DNA from: CAVPDA01 sp963702495
GTDB taxonomy: Bacteria > Pseudomonadota > Gammaproteobacteria > Burkholderiales > Rhodocyclaceae
Direction of reading: 5' to 3'
Assembly: GCA_963702495.1 (NCBI GenBank)
Contig: CAVPDA010000003.1
Span: 186,001-250,000, forward strand
DNA: 64,000 bases
The position numbers were made by a program, and so were the translations under genes. Positions 7,663 to 16,604 of this stretch are shown here, one piece after another. Under the pieces are notes generated by a model, which searched no databases, was not told the origin of the DNA, and was given only the letters and a program-made list of their open reading frames with translations. Position 1 is the first letter of the stretch. Each line of letters begins with the position of its first letter.

Positions 7663-9572
7663 ACGAACTCGTCACCGTCCTGCTCTATGTCGGCGCCATC
7701 GGCCTGATCGCCATCGGCATCGCCGGCGTGGTGCTGTCGCGCCACCTGTTTCGCATCGTGCTGGCGCTGTCGATCGCCGAATCCGGCGGCAATCTTCTGC
7801 TGGTGCTGACCGGCTTCCGCTGGAATGCGGTGGCGCCGATCATCGAGGGCGCAGCGCAGGGGCCGATGGTGGACCCGGTGCCCCAGGCCATGGTGCTGAC
7901 CTCCATCGTCATCGGCGTCGGCGTGCAGGCGCTGGCGCTCGCCATGGCCGTGCGCCTGCGCCAGGCCTACGGCACCCTCGACATCCGCGAGATCCGCGCC
8001 CGCATGGAACAGGACATCAGCGCTGCCGCCGACGTCGTGCCGCCGCGCAGCCAGCAGGAGCCCGCCGGCGGGCGGCCCCTGCCGCCGCCCGGCGCCGCCG
8101 GCCTGTTCGACTTCGAAAGGAACCCAGGCGTGATCGCGCTCGCCGTCGCCCTGCCCCTGCTCGGCGCCTTCCTTCTGCCCCTGATGGGGCCGCTCAAGCG
8201 CGTGTTCGGTCCGGCAGTGCTGGTGGCCGTCGCCGCGATCGGCGTTTCCGTCTGGCCGCAGGCGCAGGCCGAACCTTTCGCCGTGGCCATCGGTGAATTC
8301 CGCGCTCCCCTGGGCATCGTGTTCTACGTCGACGGGGTGGCGGCGCTGTTCACCCTGGCTGTGGCGCTGCTCTGCCTGCTGCTGTGGCCGTGGAGCACGC
8401 CCACCGCCGACGCCACCGCCAAGCAGTCGCTGACGCTGATCCTGGCCGGGGCCTGCGCCGGTCTGGCCGTTTCGGGAGATCTGTTCAACATCTACGTGTT
8501 CTACGAACTGGTGGCGGTGGCGAGCTACGGCCTGGCGGCGGGGAGCGGCAGCGCTGCCGGCTATGCCGCCGCCTTCCGCTACGTCGTCCTGAGCAGCCTG
8601 GCCTCGATGCTGGCGCTGATCGGCATCACGCTCATCTACTACCGCACCGGCACGGTCAATCTGGCGCACCTGGCGCAGGTCGCTCCCGACGCGCTGCACG
8701 ATCCCCTGGGGCTGGCGGCCTTCCTGCTGCTGCTGCTGGGGCTCGGGGTGAAGGCCGAGCTGTTTCCGGTGAACGCCTGGGTGCCGGAGGTGTATGCCAC
8801 TGCGGAGCGGCGCGTCGCGGCCCTGCTTGCCGGTCTCGTATCCAAGCTCGCGCTGCTGGTGCTGGTGCGCCTGCTGGTGCTGGTGTTCCCGCTGGATCCG
8901 GCACGCTTCGCCCTGCTCGCCCTGGGCACCCTGGGCATCCTGAGCGGCGAACTGGCCGCCTACCGTGCCCGCGATCTGGCGCGCATGCTGTCCTGGTCTT
9001 CCATCGGCCAACTCGGCATCGCCTTCGTCGCCTTCGCCATTCCCGGCAACGCCGGCCTGGTGGCCGGGCTGGCGGTGGCGCTGCACCATCTCATCGCAAA
9101 ACCTGCGCTGTTCCTGCTGGCGGAGCGCTGGGGCGGCAGCATCGAGGGACTGGCCGGTGCCGGACGCCGCTCCAAGCTGGGCGGTGCACTGTTCGTGCTT
9201 TTCGCCCTGTCCCTGGTAGGCGTACCGCCGCTGCCCGGCTTCTGGGCCAAGCTGCTGGTGCTCTCCGGCCTGGCGGCGCAGGATGGCGGCGCCTGGTGGC
9301 TGGCAGCCGCCGTCATCCTGGCGATGACCGTGGTGGAGGCCGCCTACCTGTTTCGCGTCGTGGGACGGCTCTATGCGCCGGAGGAGAGTTCGGAGCCTGC
9401 ATCCCACGCAGCGACCCATCTCGCCGCCGCCGGCATCCTCGGCCTGTGCCTGATCGCCGGCAGCGTCAGCGCCGGCCCGCTGGGCCACGCGCTGGGCCGC
9501 ATGGCGGTACAGATGGGCGATCGCCCCGCCTACATCGCCCGGGTTCTGCCGGCCGGAGAAACGAGACCGTGA
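7659..9572 (+). CDS. Fused MrpC-MrpD (NuoK-NuoN-like) ion-translocating subunit
   Basis: 637 residues. Residues 1-115 are MrpC/NuoK-like with three helices; residues 116-150 are a Pro/Ala-rich cytoplasmic linker; residues 155-637 are an MrpD/NuoN-like antiporter subunit of about 14 helices. The charged membrane residues needed for proton or sodium transfer are visible: Glu in LFNIYVFYELVAVASYG, Lys in LGVKAELFPVNAWVPE and Lys in HHLIAKPALFLL. MrpC and MrpD are separate genes in Mrp and Mbh operons, so the fusion is unusual. The start ATG overlaps the previous stop (ATGA). Confidence 0.9.
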   Translation: MNELVTVLLYVGAIGLIAIGIAGVVLSRHLFRIVLALSIAESGGNLLLVLTGFRWNAVAPIIEGAAQGPMVDPVPQAMVLTSIVIGVGVQALALAMAVRLRQAYGTLDIREIRARMEQDISAAADVVPPRSQQEPAGGRPLPPPGAAGLFDFERNPGVIALAVALPLLGAFLLPLMGPLKRVFGPAVLVAVAAIGVSVWPQAQAEPFAVAIGEFRAPLGIVFYVDGVAALFTLAVALLCLLLWPWSTPTADATAKQSLTLILAGACAGLAVSGDLFNIYVFYELVAVASYGLAAGSGSAAGYAAAFRYVVLSSLASMLALIGITLIYYRTGTVNLAHLAQVAPDALHDPLGLAAFLLLLLGLGVKAELFPVNAWVPEVYATAERRVAALLAGLVSKLALLVLVRLLVLVFPLDPARFALLALGTLGILSGELAAYRARDLARMLSWSSIGQLGIAFVAFAIPGNAGLVAGLAVALHHLIAKPALFLLAERWGGSIEGLAGAGRRSKLGGALFVLFALSLVGVPPLPGFWAKLLVLSGLAAQDGGAWWLAAAVILAMTVVEAAYLFRVVGRLYAPEESSEPASHAATHLAAAGILGLCLIAGSVSAGPLGHALGRMAVQMGDRPAYIARVLPAGETRP

Positions 9573-11422
9573 GCGCCCTCGATCATCTGCTGTTGGCTGC
9601 CGCCCTCACCGCGGTGCTGGCCTTCGCCTTCGGCGGCTGGCGCGGCATCGGCCGCGCGATGGTGGTGCTCTACGGCATCCAGTTGGCGCTGCTGCTGGGG
9701 ATGCCCGGCGACAGCGCCGCGATTCTTCGCTTCGAGGTTCTGGGCCAGCCCCTGGGCTGGAGCATGGACGCCTTCGGCGGCTTCTTCGCCCTCATCACCC
9801 TGGGCGCGGCCATGGCCGCGGCCTGGTTCGCCGCCGGCGAATGGGGCGAACGCTACGCCGCTGCCGGCAACAGCCTGCGCGCCCTGCACACGGCACTGGC
9901 GGCGAACGTATTGGCGATGCTGCTGCTGGTGGCCAGCGGCGACTTGTTGACGCTGTTCATCGGCTGGGAGCTGGTGAGCTGGGCCAGCTTCCTGATGATG
10001 GCCCTGGGCGGCGAGCGGGCGCTGCGCGCCGCCCTGCGCTACGTGCCCTACGCCATGGGCGGCGCCATGGCGGTGCTCGGCGCCCTGGTACTGATCTACG
10101 CCTGGACCGGAACCTTCGAACTCGCCCATCTTGCGCAACAACTCCCGCAGCTCTCCGCCGGGCGGCTGTGGCTGCTGGTGGCGCTGCTGGTGGGCGGCTT
10201 CGGCGTCAAGATGGGCCTGCTGCCCTTCCATCTGTGGCAGGCCGGCGCCTACGCCGAGGCGCCGGGAGCCGGCACCGCGTTCCTCGGCGCCATCTCCTCG
10301 CGCATGGGCTTCTTCGCCATCGCACTCGTTCTGGTGCGGCTGCTCACTCTGGACTCCGTGGCGCGGCTGGAGATCGTTCCCGGCCATTTCGACGCGCGCG
10401 ACCTGCTGGCCTGGATCGCAGCCTTCACCATCGTGCTGCCGACCTTCACCGCGCTGCGGCAGAACGACGCCCGCTACCTGCTGGCCTGGCACGGCATCGG
10501 CCAGGGCGGCTACATGCTGCTGGGCCTGGTGATCGGCGACGCCATGGGCAGCGCCGGCGGCCTGATGCACGTGTTCAACCACGCCACCTACCAGGCCGCC
10601 CTGTTCCTCTCCGTCTATGCCGTCGTGCATCGCACCGGCACCGCCGATCTCAACCATCTCGGCGGGCTGGTGGTGCGCATGCCGCTCTCCTTCCTGACGA
10701 TGCTGATCGGCATCATCGGCCTGGCCGGGCTGCCGCCGATGAACGGCTTCGTCTCCAAGTGGCTGGTGTACCGCTCGCTCATGATCAACGGCTATCCGCT
10801 GCTGTTCGTCGCCTCGGTGATCGGCACCCTGGGCACCATCCTCAGCGTGTACAAACTGCTGCACAACACTTTCCTCGGCCAGTTGCGCACCGAGCACGAA
10901 CACATCCGCGAAGCGCCCTGGAGCATGACCATTCCCATGCTCGTGCTGTGCGCCATCGTGTTCGTCACCGGCACGGCGCCGGGCCTGATCCTCGGCTGGG
11001 TGACCCAGGCCCAGGCCGCCCTCGGCCTGCCGGTGCTGGTCCACACCCTGGGCGGCGTCGATTCACCGCGCGGCAGCCTCGACATGCTGTGGGTGGTGGG
11101 CGTGCTGTTCGGCGGCTTCGGCGTCGGCGCCCTCCTCTTCTACGGCGCCGGCCGCAGCCGGCGCGTGCATCAACTCGACAACTATGCCGGCGGCCACTTC
11201 CTGTCCGCCGACGTGCGCTACCAGTACAGCGATCACTTCTACGCCGGGCTGATGCACCGCATCGGCCATCTGTATCGCGGCTCCTTCGCCTGGCTCGAAT
11301 CCTCCCTGATCTCGCTCGTGAGTCTCGCGGCGGGCGGGATGCAAAGCCTCTACCGCCAGCAGACGCCCGCCTTCTACCTGATGGTGACGGCGGTGCTGGC
11401 GCTCGCCTGGGTGATCCTGTGA
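9569..11422 (+). CDS. Second NuoL/N/MrpD-like antiporter subunit
   Basis: 617 residues, about 15 transmembrane helices, proton-conducting membrane transporter family. Key residues are Glu in LFIGWELVSWASFL, Lys in GGFGVKMGLLPFHLW and the His in FNHATYQAALF. The GTG start at 9569 overlaps the preceding stop (GTGA), and its stop overlaps the NuoH-like start (TGATG). A complex with two antiporter-like subunits resembles archaeal Mbx/Mbs, which has two MrpD-type subunits, and differs from Mbh with one. Role: ion pumping. Confidence 0.9.
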   Translation: MSALDHLLLAAALTAVLAFAFGGWRGIGRAMVVLYGIQLALLLGMPGDSAAILRFEVLGQPLGWSMDAFGGFFALITLGAAMAAAWFAAGEWGERYAAAGNSLRALHTALAANVLAMLLLVASGDLLTLFIGWELVSWASFLMMALGGERALRAALRYVPYAMGGAMAVLGALVLIYAWTGTFELAHLAQQLPQLSAGRLWLLVALLVGGFGVKMGLLPFHLWQAGAYAEAPGAGTAFLGAISSRMGFFAIALVLVRLLTLDSVARLEIVPGHFDARDLLAWIAAFTIVLPTFTALRQNDARYLLAWHGIGQGGYMLLGLVIGDAMGSAGGLMHVFNHATYQAALFLSVYAVVHRTGTADLNHLGGLVVRMPLSFLTMLIGIIGLAGLPPMNGFVSKWLVYRSLMINGYPLLFVASVIGTLGTILSVYKLLHNTFLGQLRTEHEHIREAPWSMTIPMLVLCAIVFVTGTAPGLILGWVTQAQAALGLPVLVHTLGGVDSPRGSLDMLWVVGVLFGGFGVGALLFYGAGRSRRVHQLDNYAGGHFLSADVRYQYSDHFYAGLMHRIGHLYRGSFAWLESSLISLVSLAAGGMQSLYRQQTPAFYLMVTAVLALAWVIL

Positions 11423-12321
11423 TGCATGGCGTGACCCTGCTCGCTGAACTGGTGCTGATGCCCGTCGTGGCCTTCGTCGTCGGGCTGTTCATGGTGCTGA
11501 TGATGCGCAAGATCGCGGCGAAGATTCAGCGCCGCGTCGGCCCGCCCCTGCTGCAGCCGCTCTACGACATCATCAAGCTGCACAGCAAGGAGACCCAGAT
11601 CTCCCACGGCCTGATCCACGACATCGGCATCGTGATGGCGGTGGGCGGCTACGTCGCGGTGGAGACCCTGCTGCCGGTGCCCGGCATGAGCGGCATCGCC
11701 GACAAGGGGGGGCTCATCACCATGGCCTACCTGATGATGATCCCGTCCCTCGGCCTGGCGCTGGGAGTGGGCCAGTGCGCCAACCCCAACGGCTCGATCG
11801 GCATCTCCCGCGCCCTGACCGCGATGCTGGCCTACGACATCCCCTTCGTCATCGTCATCTTCGGCGTCGGCTGGCACTTCGGCAGCACCAACCTGAACCA
11901 GATCATCGCCATTCAGCAGGAGGCGGGTCCGGCGGGATGGGGCGCCGCACAGATGCCGCTGCTGGCCCTGGCCGGCCTGTTCTCGGTGCATGCCATGCTC
12001 GGCAAGCAGCCCTTCGAGATCTACGTCGCGCCGGCCGAGATCGCCACCGGGCCGATGGTGGAGATGGGCGGCAAGTACCTGGGCGGCCTGTTCGTCATGC
12101 AGTGCTTCCAGATGTACACGGCGGGCGTGCTCTACACCACCCTGTTCCTGGGCGGCGGCGAGAACTGGCTCACCTTCCTGCTGAAGAGCTTCGCGGTGGT
12201 GGCGATCCCCATGAGCATCGCCTTCGTCTTCCCGCGCTATCGCACCGAGGACCTGCTGCGCCTGGTGTGGAAGTGGCCGGTAATCCTCGGGCTGGCGGGC
12301 GTGTGGCTGGTGATGCGCTGA
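11422..12321 (+). CDS. NuoH-like (MbhM/MbxM-like) membrane anchor subunit
   Basis: 299 residues, about eight helices, NADH dehydrogenase subunit 1 family. Conserved regions are KIQRRVGPPLLQPLYDIIKL near residue 34 and KQPFEIYVAPAEIATGPMVE near 195, the loops that contact the hydrophilic arm. It couples the ferredoxin-side redox module to the membrane arm. Overlaps of ATG and TGA on both sides show translational coupling. Confidence 0.93.
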   Translation: MHGVTLLAELVLMPVVAFVVGLFMVLMMRKIAAKIQRRVGPPLLQPLYDIIKLHSKETQISHGLIHDIGIVMAVGGYVAVETLLPVPGMSGIADKGGLITMAYLMMIPSLGLALGVGQCANPNGSIGISRALTAMLAYDIPFVIVIFGVGWHFGSTNLNQIIAIQQEAGPAGWGAAQMPLLALAGLFSVHAMLGKQPFEIYVAPAEIATGPMVEMGGKYLGGLFVMQCFQMYTAGVLYTTLFLGGGENWLTFLLKSFAVVAIPMSIAFVFPRYRTEDLLRLVWKWPVILGLAGVWLVMR

Positions 12322-12338
12322 TGCCAAGGAGACGCCGT

Positions 12339-13079
12339 ATGAGTCAATTGGACAACATCCCCGTCGTGGCCGAGCGGTCCGTTGCGGTGCCGCCGCAGGA
12401 ATCGAAGTCGAGCGGCCTGTTCACGCGCGTGTTCGACGAGTTGAAGGACTTCTGCCGCTCGAAGTCGCTGTTCATGCTGCACTACTGCACCGGCTGCGGC
12501 GCGATCGAACTGCCGCCGGCCATGACCTCGCGCTTCGACATGGAGCGCCTCGGCATCCAGCCCATGGTGACGCCGCGCCAGGCCGACATCCTGCTCATCA
12601 CCGGCTACGTCTCGATCAAGACGCTCAAGCGCATCATCCTCACCTACGAGCAGATGGGCTCGCCCAAGTACGTGATCGGCATCTGCTCCTGCACCGTGAA
12701 CGGAGGCATGTACTGGCAGAGCTACGCCACCGCCAAGAAGCTCAACGACTACCTGCCGGTGGACATGTACATCGCCGGCTGCATGCCGCGGCCGGAGGCG
12801 GTGATCACCGGCCTGCGCGAGCTGATCAAGAACATCCGCGACGGCAAGGCCGACAACTGGAAGGACTACTACCGGCGCTACGACTACTACCTGGGCCACC
12901 AGCAGAAGCTGTTCGGCGAGCGCTGGCAGACTCCCACCGATGTGATCGGCGAGGCGCGCCACTACGGCCTGGTCGGCGCCGACACCACCGGTGCGCACAC
13001 CGCGCTGCTGGAGAAGCACCGCGTTCCGCTTCCCGCCTTCGAGATGCGCCTGGGACTCACGCAGGAGCGTCAGGAATGA
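12339..13079 (+). CDS. NuoB-like / hydrogenase-small-subunit-like [4Fe-4S] subunit
   Basis: 246 residues. The cluster ligands are C50 and C53 in YCTGCG, C116 (or C118) in GICSCTVNGG and C148 in AGCMPRPEA, matching the proximal cluster of group 4 hydrogenases and the N2 cluster of complex I. The CxxC spacing is the hydrogenase/Mbx type, not the tandem CC of complex I. The ATG at 12339 is preferred over the upstream in-frame ATG at 12321 because AAGGAGA sits 8 bases ahead of it. It receives electrons from the NuoI-GltD-type subunit encoded downstream. Confidence 0.92.
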   Translation: MSQLDNIPVVAERSVAVPPQESKSSGLFTRVFDELKDFCRSKSLFMLHYCTGCGAIELPPAMTSRFDMERLGIQPMVTPRQADILLITGYVSIKTLKRIILTYEQMGSPKYVIGICSCTVNGGMYWQSYATAKKLNDYLPVDMYIAGCMPRPEAVITGLRELIKNIRDGKADNWKDYYRRYDYYLGHQQKLFGERWQTPTDVIGEARHYGLVGADTTGAHTALLEKHRVPLPAFEMRLGLTQERQE

Positions 13080-13636
13080 CCAGCAGCAAGCACCTTGCCC
13101 CGAGCCTGGAATTTCTGCTGCAGGGCATCCAGGGCATCCACACCCAGCGCAAGGGCCCGCGCCGGCTGCGGGTGGACCTTGCGGCGGAGGCCCTGCCCGC
13201 CCTGCTGGAACTGCTCAAGGGCCGCGGCGGCTATGTGCATCTGTCCGCCATCAGCTGCGTTGACTGGATCGAGCAGCATGAATTCGAACTGGTCTATCAC
13301 CTCTGGTCCTACGAGACCAAGGTGCTGGTGATGGCCCACATCCGCATCGCGCGCGAGCCCGGGGTCTATCTCTCGGTCTATGACCTGTTCAAGCCGGCCG
13401 CCTTCTTCGAGCGCGACATCCACGAGATGTACGGCGTGTACTTCGAAGGCAGCCCGGACATGGGCAAGTTCATCCTCACCGAGTGGGATGGCCCGCCGCC
13501 CATGCGCAAGGAATTCGACGGCGAGGCCTGGGTGCAGGAGCATTTCGGCTGGCAGGACTACCGTCCCGACTGGCTCAAGGACATCGAGGAAAAGGGCGGC
13601 GGCATCACCACCCGGCCCGAGGACATTCGCCGATGA
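13076..13636 (+). CDS. NuoC-like subunit
   Basis: 186 residues, NADH dehydrogenase 30 kDa subunit family, with the signature ERDIHEMYGVYFEGSP near residue 112. It overlaps the NuoB-like gene (ATGA) and the NuoD-like gene (ATGA). Structural subunit of the peripheral arm. NuoC and NuoD are separate here, as in Mbh/Mbx. Confidence 0.93.
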   Translation: MTSSKHLAPSLEFLLQGIQGIHTQRKGPRRLRVDLAAEALPALLELLKGRGGYVHLSAISCVDWIEQHEFELVYHLWSYETKVLVMAHIRIAREPGVYLSVYDLFKPAAFFERDIHEMYGVYFEGSPDMGKFILTEWDGPPPMRKEFDGEAWVQEHFGWQDYRPDWLKDIEEKGGGITTRPEDIRR

Positions 13637-14775
13637 GGCCGGAAAACTACCAGTCGGTCAGCCAGCCGCCGAGCCACGAATACGAGCTCTACTTCGGCCC
13701 CAACCACCCCGGCATCGAAGGCAACTACGCCCTCAAGGTCAAGCTGCACGGCGACGAGGTGATGTCGGCGCGCGCCGACGGCGGCTACCTGCACCGCGGC
13801 TTCGAGAAGCTGATGGAAGGCCGGCTGTGGATCCAGAACATCGCCCTGGTGCCGCGCATCTGCGTGCCCGACCCGGTGCCGATGGAAGTGTGCTACTCGC
13901 TGGCGGTGGAGGAACTGGGCGGCCTGCAGGTGCCCGAGCGCGCGCAGTGGATCCGCGTCATGCAGTTGGAATTGTCACGCATCGCCGCGCATCTCTTCAC
14001 CTTCGGCGGTCACGCCGCCACCACCGGCATGTACACGCCCATGTTCTGGGGCGTGGCGGACCGCGACCTGATCCTCGACCTGTTCGAGGAGCTGTCCGGC
14101 GGCCGCGTCTATCACATCTACAACATCCCCGGCGGCGTGCGCCGCGAGCTGCCCGAGGGCTACCTGGAGCGGGTGAGCAAGACCCTGGACTACATCGACT
14201 CGCGCCTCGCCGACTACGACAACCTGTTCTTCACCAACCAGGTGTTCGTGCACCGCGCCCGCGGCACCGGCGCCATGACCCAGGAGCAGGCGCTGGAATG
14301 GGGCGTCACCGGTCCCAACCTGCGCGCCACCGGGCTCGCCTTCGACGTGCGGCGCGACGATCCCTACCTGGTCTATGAGCAGCTCGACTTCGACATCCCG
14401 GTGGAGAAGGCGGGCGACGCCTGGGCGCGCACCCTGGTGCGCCGCGGCGAGCTGCTTCAGAGCATACGCATCGTGCGCCAGGTGGTGGAAAAGCTGAAGA
14501 CGCTCGAAGGCCCGATCCGCGCACCGATTCCCAATCCCCTGGCCTGGAACCTGCCGCGGGGCGAAGTCTATACGCGGGTGGAATCGTCCAAGGGCGAGCT
14601 CGGCTACTACGTCGTCTCCAACGGCGGCGACAAGCCCTACCGCGTGCATATCCGGGGGCCCTCGTCGATGCATGCGGTGCAGGTGCTGGAGCAGCTCGTC
14701 ACCGGCGGCCGCGTGGAGGACGTGGCGCAGATCATGTTTTCCCTGGACGCCTGTCCGCCGGAGGTGGACCGCTGA
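13633..14775 (+). CDS. NuoD-like / Mbx-type catalytic-subunit homologue with degenerate NiFe motifs
   Basis: 380 residues, NiFe hydrogenase large subunit / NuoD family, starting MRPENYQ; PNHPGIEGNY near residue 23 and the YLHRGFEKLMEG region near 52 are family signatures. In hydrogenases two CxxC motifs bind NiFe. Here the first is RIC77VPD80 and the second is DAC374PPE377, so one cysteine of each pair is replaced by an acidic residue. Loss of two ligands argues against hydrogen turnover and places the protein near archaeal MbxL/MbsL. The start overlaps the NuoC-like stop. Substrate unknown; quinone, protons through a remnant site, and sulfur compounds are all open. Confidence 0.9.
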   Translation: MRPENYQSVSQPPSHEYELYFGPNHPGIEGNYALKVKLHGDEVMSARADGGYLHRGFEKLMEGRLWIQNIALVPRICVPDPVPMEVCYSLAVEELGGLQVPERAQWIRVMQLELSRIAAHLFTFGGHAATTGMYTPMFWGVADRDLILDLFEELSGGRVYHIYNIPGGVRRELPEGYLERVSKTLDYIDSRLADYDNLFFTNQVFVHRARGTGAMTQEQALEWGVTGPNLRATGLAFDVRRDDPYLVYEQLDFDIPVEKAGDAWARTLVRRGELLQSIRIVRQVVEKLKTLEGPIRAPIPNPLAWNLPRGEVYTRVESSKGELGYYVVSNGGDKPYRVHIRGPSSMHAVQVLEQLVTGGRVEDVAQIMFSLDACPPEVDR

Positions 14776-16604
14776 TGGCCGACATCGATTTCGAGGACAA
14801 GGGCAGCGTCCTCAACCCCCTGCGGGCCTGGGCCTTTCTCGGCCGCAAGCCGGTCACCGAGCCGCTGGAGCCGCGCCTGGCATCGCTCAACTACCGCGGC
14901 TTCCACCTCAACGACTGGGACAAGTGCATCGGCTGCAGCACCTGCCAGAAAGTGTGCGACAACGCCGCCATCACCATGGTGCGCATCCCCGGCCTGCCCC
15001 AGGATCCGGTCAAGGGCGTGCGCAACGAGCGCCCCGCCATCGACTACGGGCGCTGCTGCTGGTGCGGCCTGTGCGTGGACATCTGCCCCACCGGCTCGCT
15101 GTCCCTGTCGCGGGAATACGTGCATACCTGCACCGACGACCAGCTTTCCAGCTACTTCGTCCTGCCCGATCCCAAGGGCATGCACGGCAAGTATTACGGC
15201 CACGGCTGGACCAAGACCGCCGACTCCGATCTGGTGGATCTCGTGCGCCAGCCCATGGCGGAACTGGAACCCCAGGCGCGCAGCGCCAACTTCGACGAGA
15301 TCGTCGCCGGCTACGACGACCAGCAGGCGCTGCTGGAAGCCTCGCGCTGCGTGCAGTGCGGCATGTGCCACGATGCCTGTCCGACCCGCATGAACGCGCC
15401 GGAATACATCCGCGCCATCTGGGAAGGCAAGGTGGAAGAGGCGGTGCGCTGGATCTACGAGACCAATCCCTTCTCCCACGTCTGCGGCCGCATTTGCACC
15501 CACCGCTGCGAGGACGCCTGCTCCATCGGCCGGCGCGGCACGCCGATCGCCATCCGCTGGCTCAAGCGCTACGCCATGGACGCGGTGCCCCACGAGCGGG
15601 TGAAGCAGATCGCCGCCGCTGGCCGACTGACCCATGCCAGCGGCAAGCGCGTCGCCATCGTCGGCGCCGGTCCGGCGGGACTGACCGCCGCCTTCGACCT
15701 GGCGCGCAAGGGCCACGGCGTCACCGTGTTCGAGGCCCTGGACAAGCCCGGCGGCATGACGCGCTGGGGCATCCCCGAATACCGCCTGCCCTACGACAAG
15801 CTGGACCAGGACATCGACGTCATCCGTTCCGTGGGCGTCGATATCCGCTGCAATACCCGCATCGGCCGCGACATCACCCTGGAGCAGTTGCGCAGCGACT
15901 ACGACGCCGTGCTGATCGCGCTCGGCCTGCAGACGGGCCGCTCGACGCGCATCCCGAACTCCGAGCATCCCCAGGTGCGCAAGTCGATCGAACTGCTGCG
16001 CCAGGTCACCGCCGGCGAGGACATCGGCACGCCGAGGAGCGCCGTGGTTATCGGCGGCGGCAACGTCGCCATGGACATCGCCCGCACCCTGGCCCGCCTG
16101 CAGCGCAAGGCCTTCGGCGAAGTGAAGGTCACCGTCACCGCGCTGGAGGACTTCGCCCATTTCCTAGCGGATCCGGCGGAGGTCAAGGAGGCGCAGGAGG
16201 AAGGCATCGAAATCTTCGACGCCCGCGGGCCGCAGGAATGCCTGGTCGATGCGCAGGGGCGGCTGACCGGACTGCGCACCTGGCGCGTCAAGGCCATCTT
16301 CGACGAACAGGGCCGCTTCGCCCCGAGCTACGACTCTGATGACGAACGCATCCACCCGGGCGAAATGGTGGTGGAGGCCATCGGCCAGGCGAGCGACACC
16401 TCGCTGCTGGGCGATGTCCTGACGGAAAAGCTGGAATGGAGCCGCGGCCGTCTGACGATCGATGCCGCAGGCCGCACCAGCGAACCCTGGCTGTGGGCCG
16501 CCGGCGACATGGTGCGCGGCCCCGACGTGGTGAACGCCGTGGCCGACGGCCATCGCGTCGCCGCCAGCATTCACGCCCATATCGGCGTCCCGGAGACACT
16601 CTGA
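14775..16604 (+). CDS. NuoI-like ferredoxin fused to GltD/NfnB-like FAD-NAD(P) oxidoreductase
   Basis: 609 residues. Residues 45-110 carry two [4Fe-4S] motifs (C51/C54/C57/C61 and C94/C97/C100/C104) like NuoI. Residues 190-250 are the GltD-type Fe-S domain (C192, C195, C198, C202, then C237, C241, C245, C249). Residues 290-609 are the two-dinucleotide-binding flavoprotein with GAGPAGLTA at 297 and GGGNVAMDIA near 430. In glutamate synthase and NfnAB this flavoprotein module oxidises NADPH; here it appears to replace the NuoEFG module of complex I. It would shuttle electrons between NAD(P)H and ferredoxin or the membrane complex. ATG/TGA overlap with the NuoD-like gene. Confidence 0.9.
   Translation: MADIDFEDKGSVLNPLRAWAFLGRKPVTEPLEPRLASLNYRGFHLNDWDKCIGCSTCQKVCDNAAITMVRIPGLPQDPVKGVRNERPAIDYGRCCWCGLCVDICPTGSLSLSREYVHTCTDDQLSSYFVLPDPKGMHGKYYGHGWTKTADSDLVDLVRQPMAELEPQARSANFDEIVAGYDDQQALLEASRCVQCGMCHDACPTRMNAPEYIRAIWEGKVEEAVRWIYETNPFSHVCGRICTHRCEDACSIGRRGTPIAIRWLKRYAMDAVPHERVKQIAAAGRLTHASGKRVAIVGAGPAGLTAAFDLARKGHGVTVFEALDKPGGMTRWGIPEYRLPYDKLDQDIDVIRSVGVDIRCNTRIGRDITLEQLRSDYDAVLIALGLQTGRSTRIPNSEHPQVRKSIELLRQVTAGEDIGTPRSAVVIGGGNVAMDIARTLARLQRKAFGEVKVTVTALEDFAHFLADPAEVKEAQEEGIEIFDARGPQECLVDAQGRLTGLRTWRVKAIFDEQGRFAPSYDSDDERIHPGEMVVEAIGQASDTSLLGDVLTEKLEWSRGRLTIDAAGRTSEPWLWAAGDMVRGPDVVNAVADGHRVAASIHAHIGVPETL

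Noticed and set aside
7575..9488. 637-codon minus-strand frame opposite the MrpC-MrpD fusion
   Set aside because: Gln/His/Gly-rich shadow without membrane segments or motifs.
13633..14775. Functional group 4 NiFe hydrogenase
   Set aside because: Two of the four NiFe cysteines are replaced and no hydrogenase maturation genes are present.
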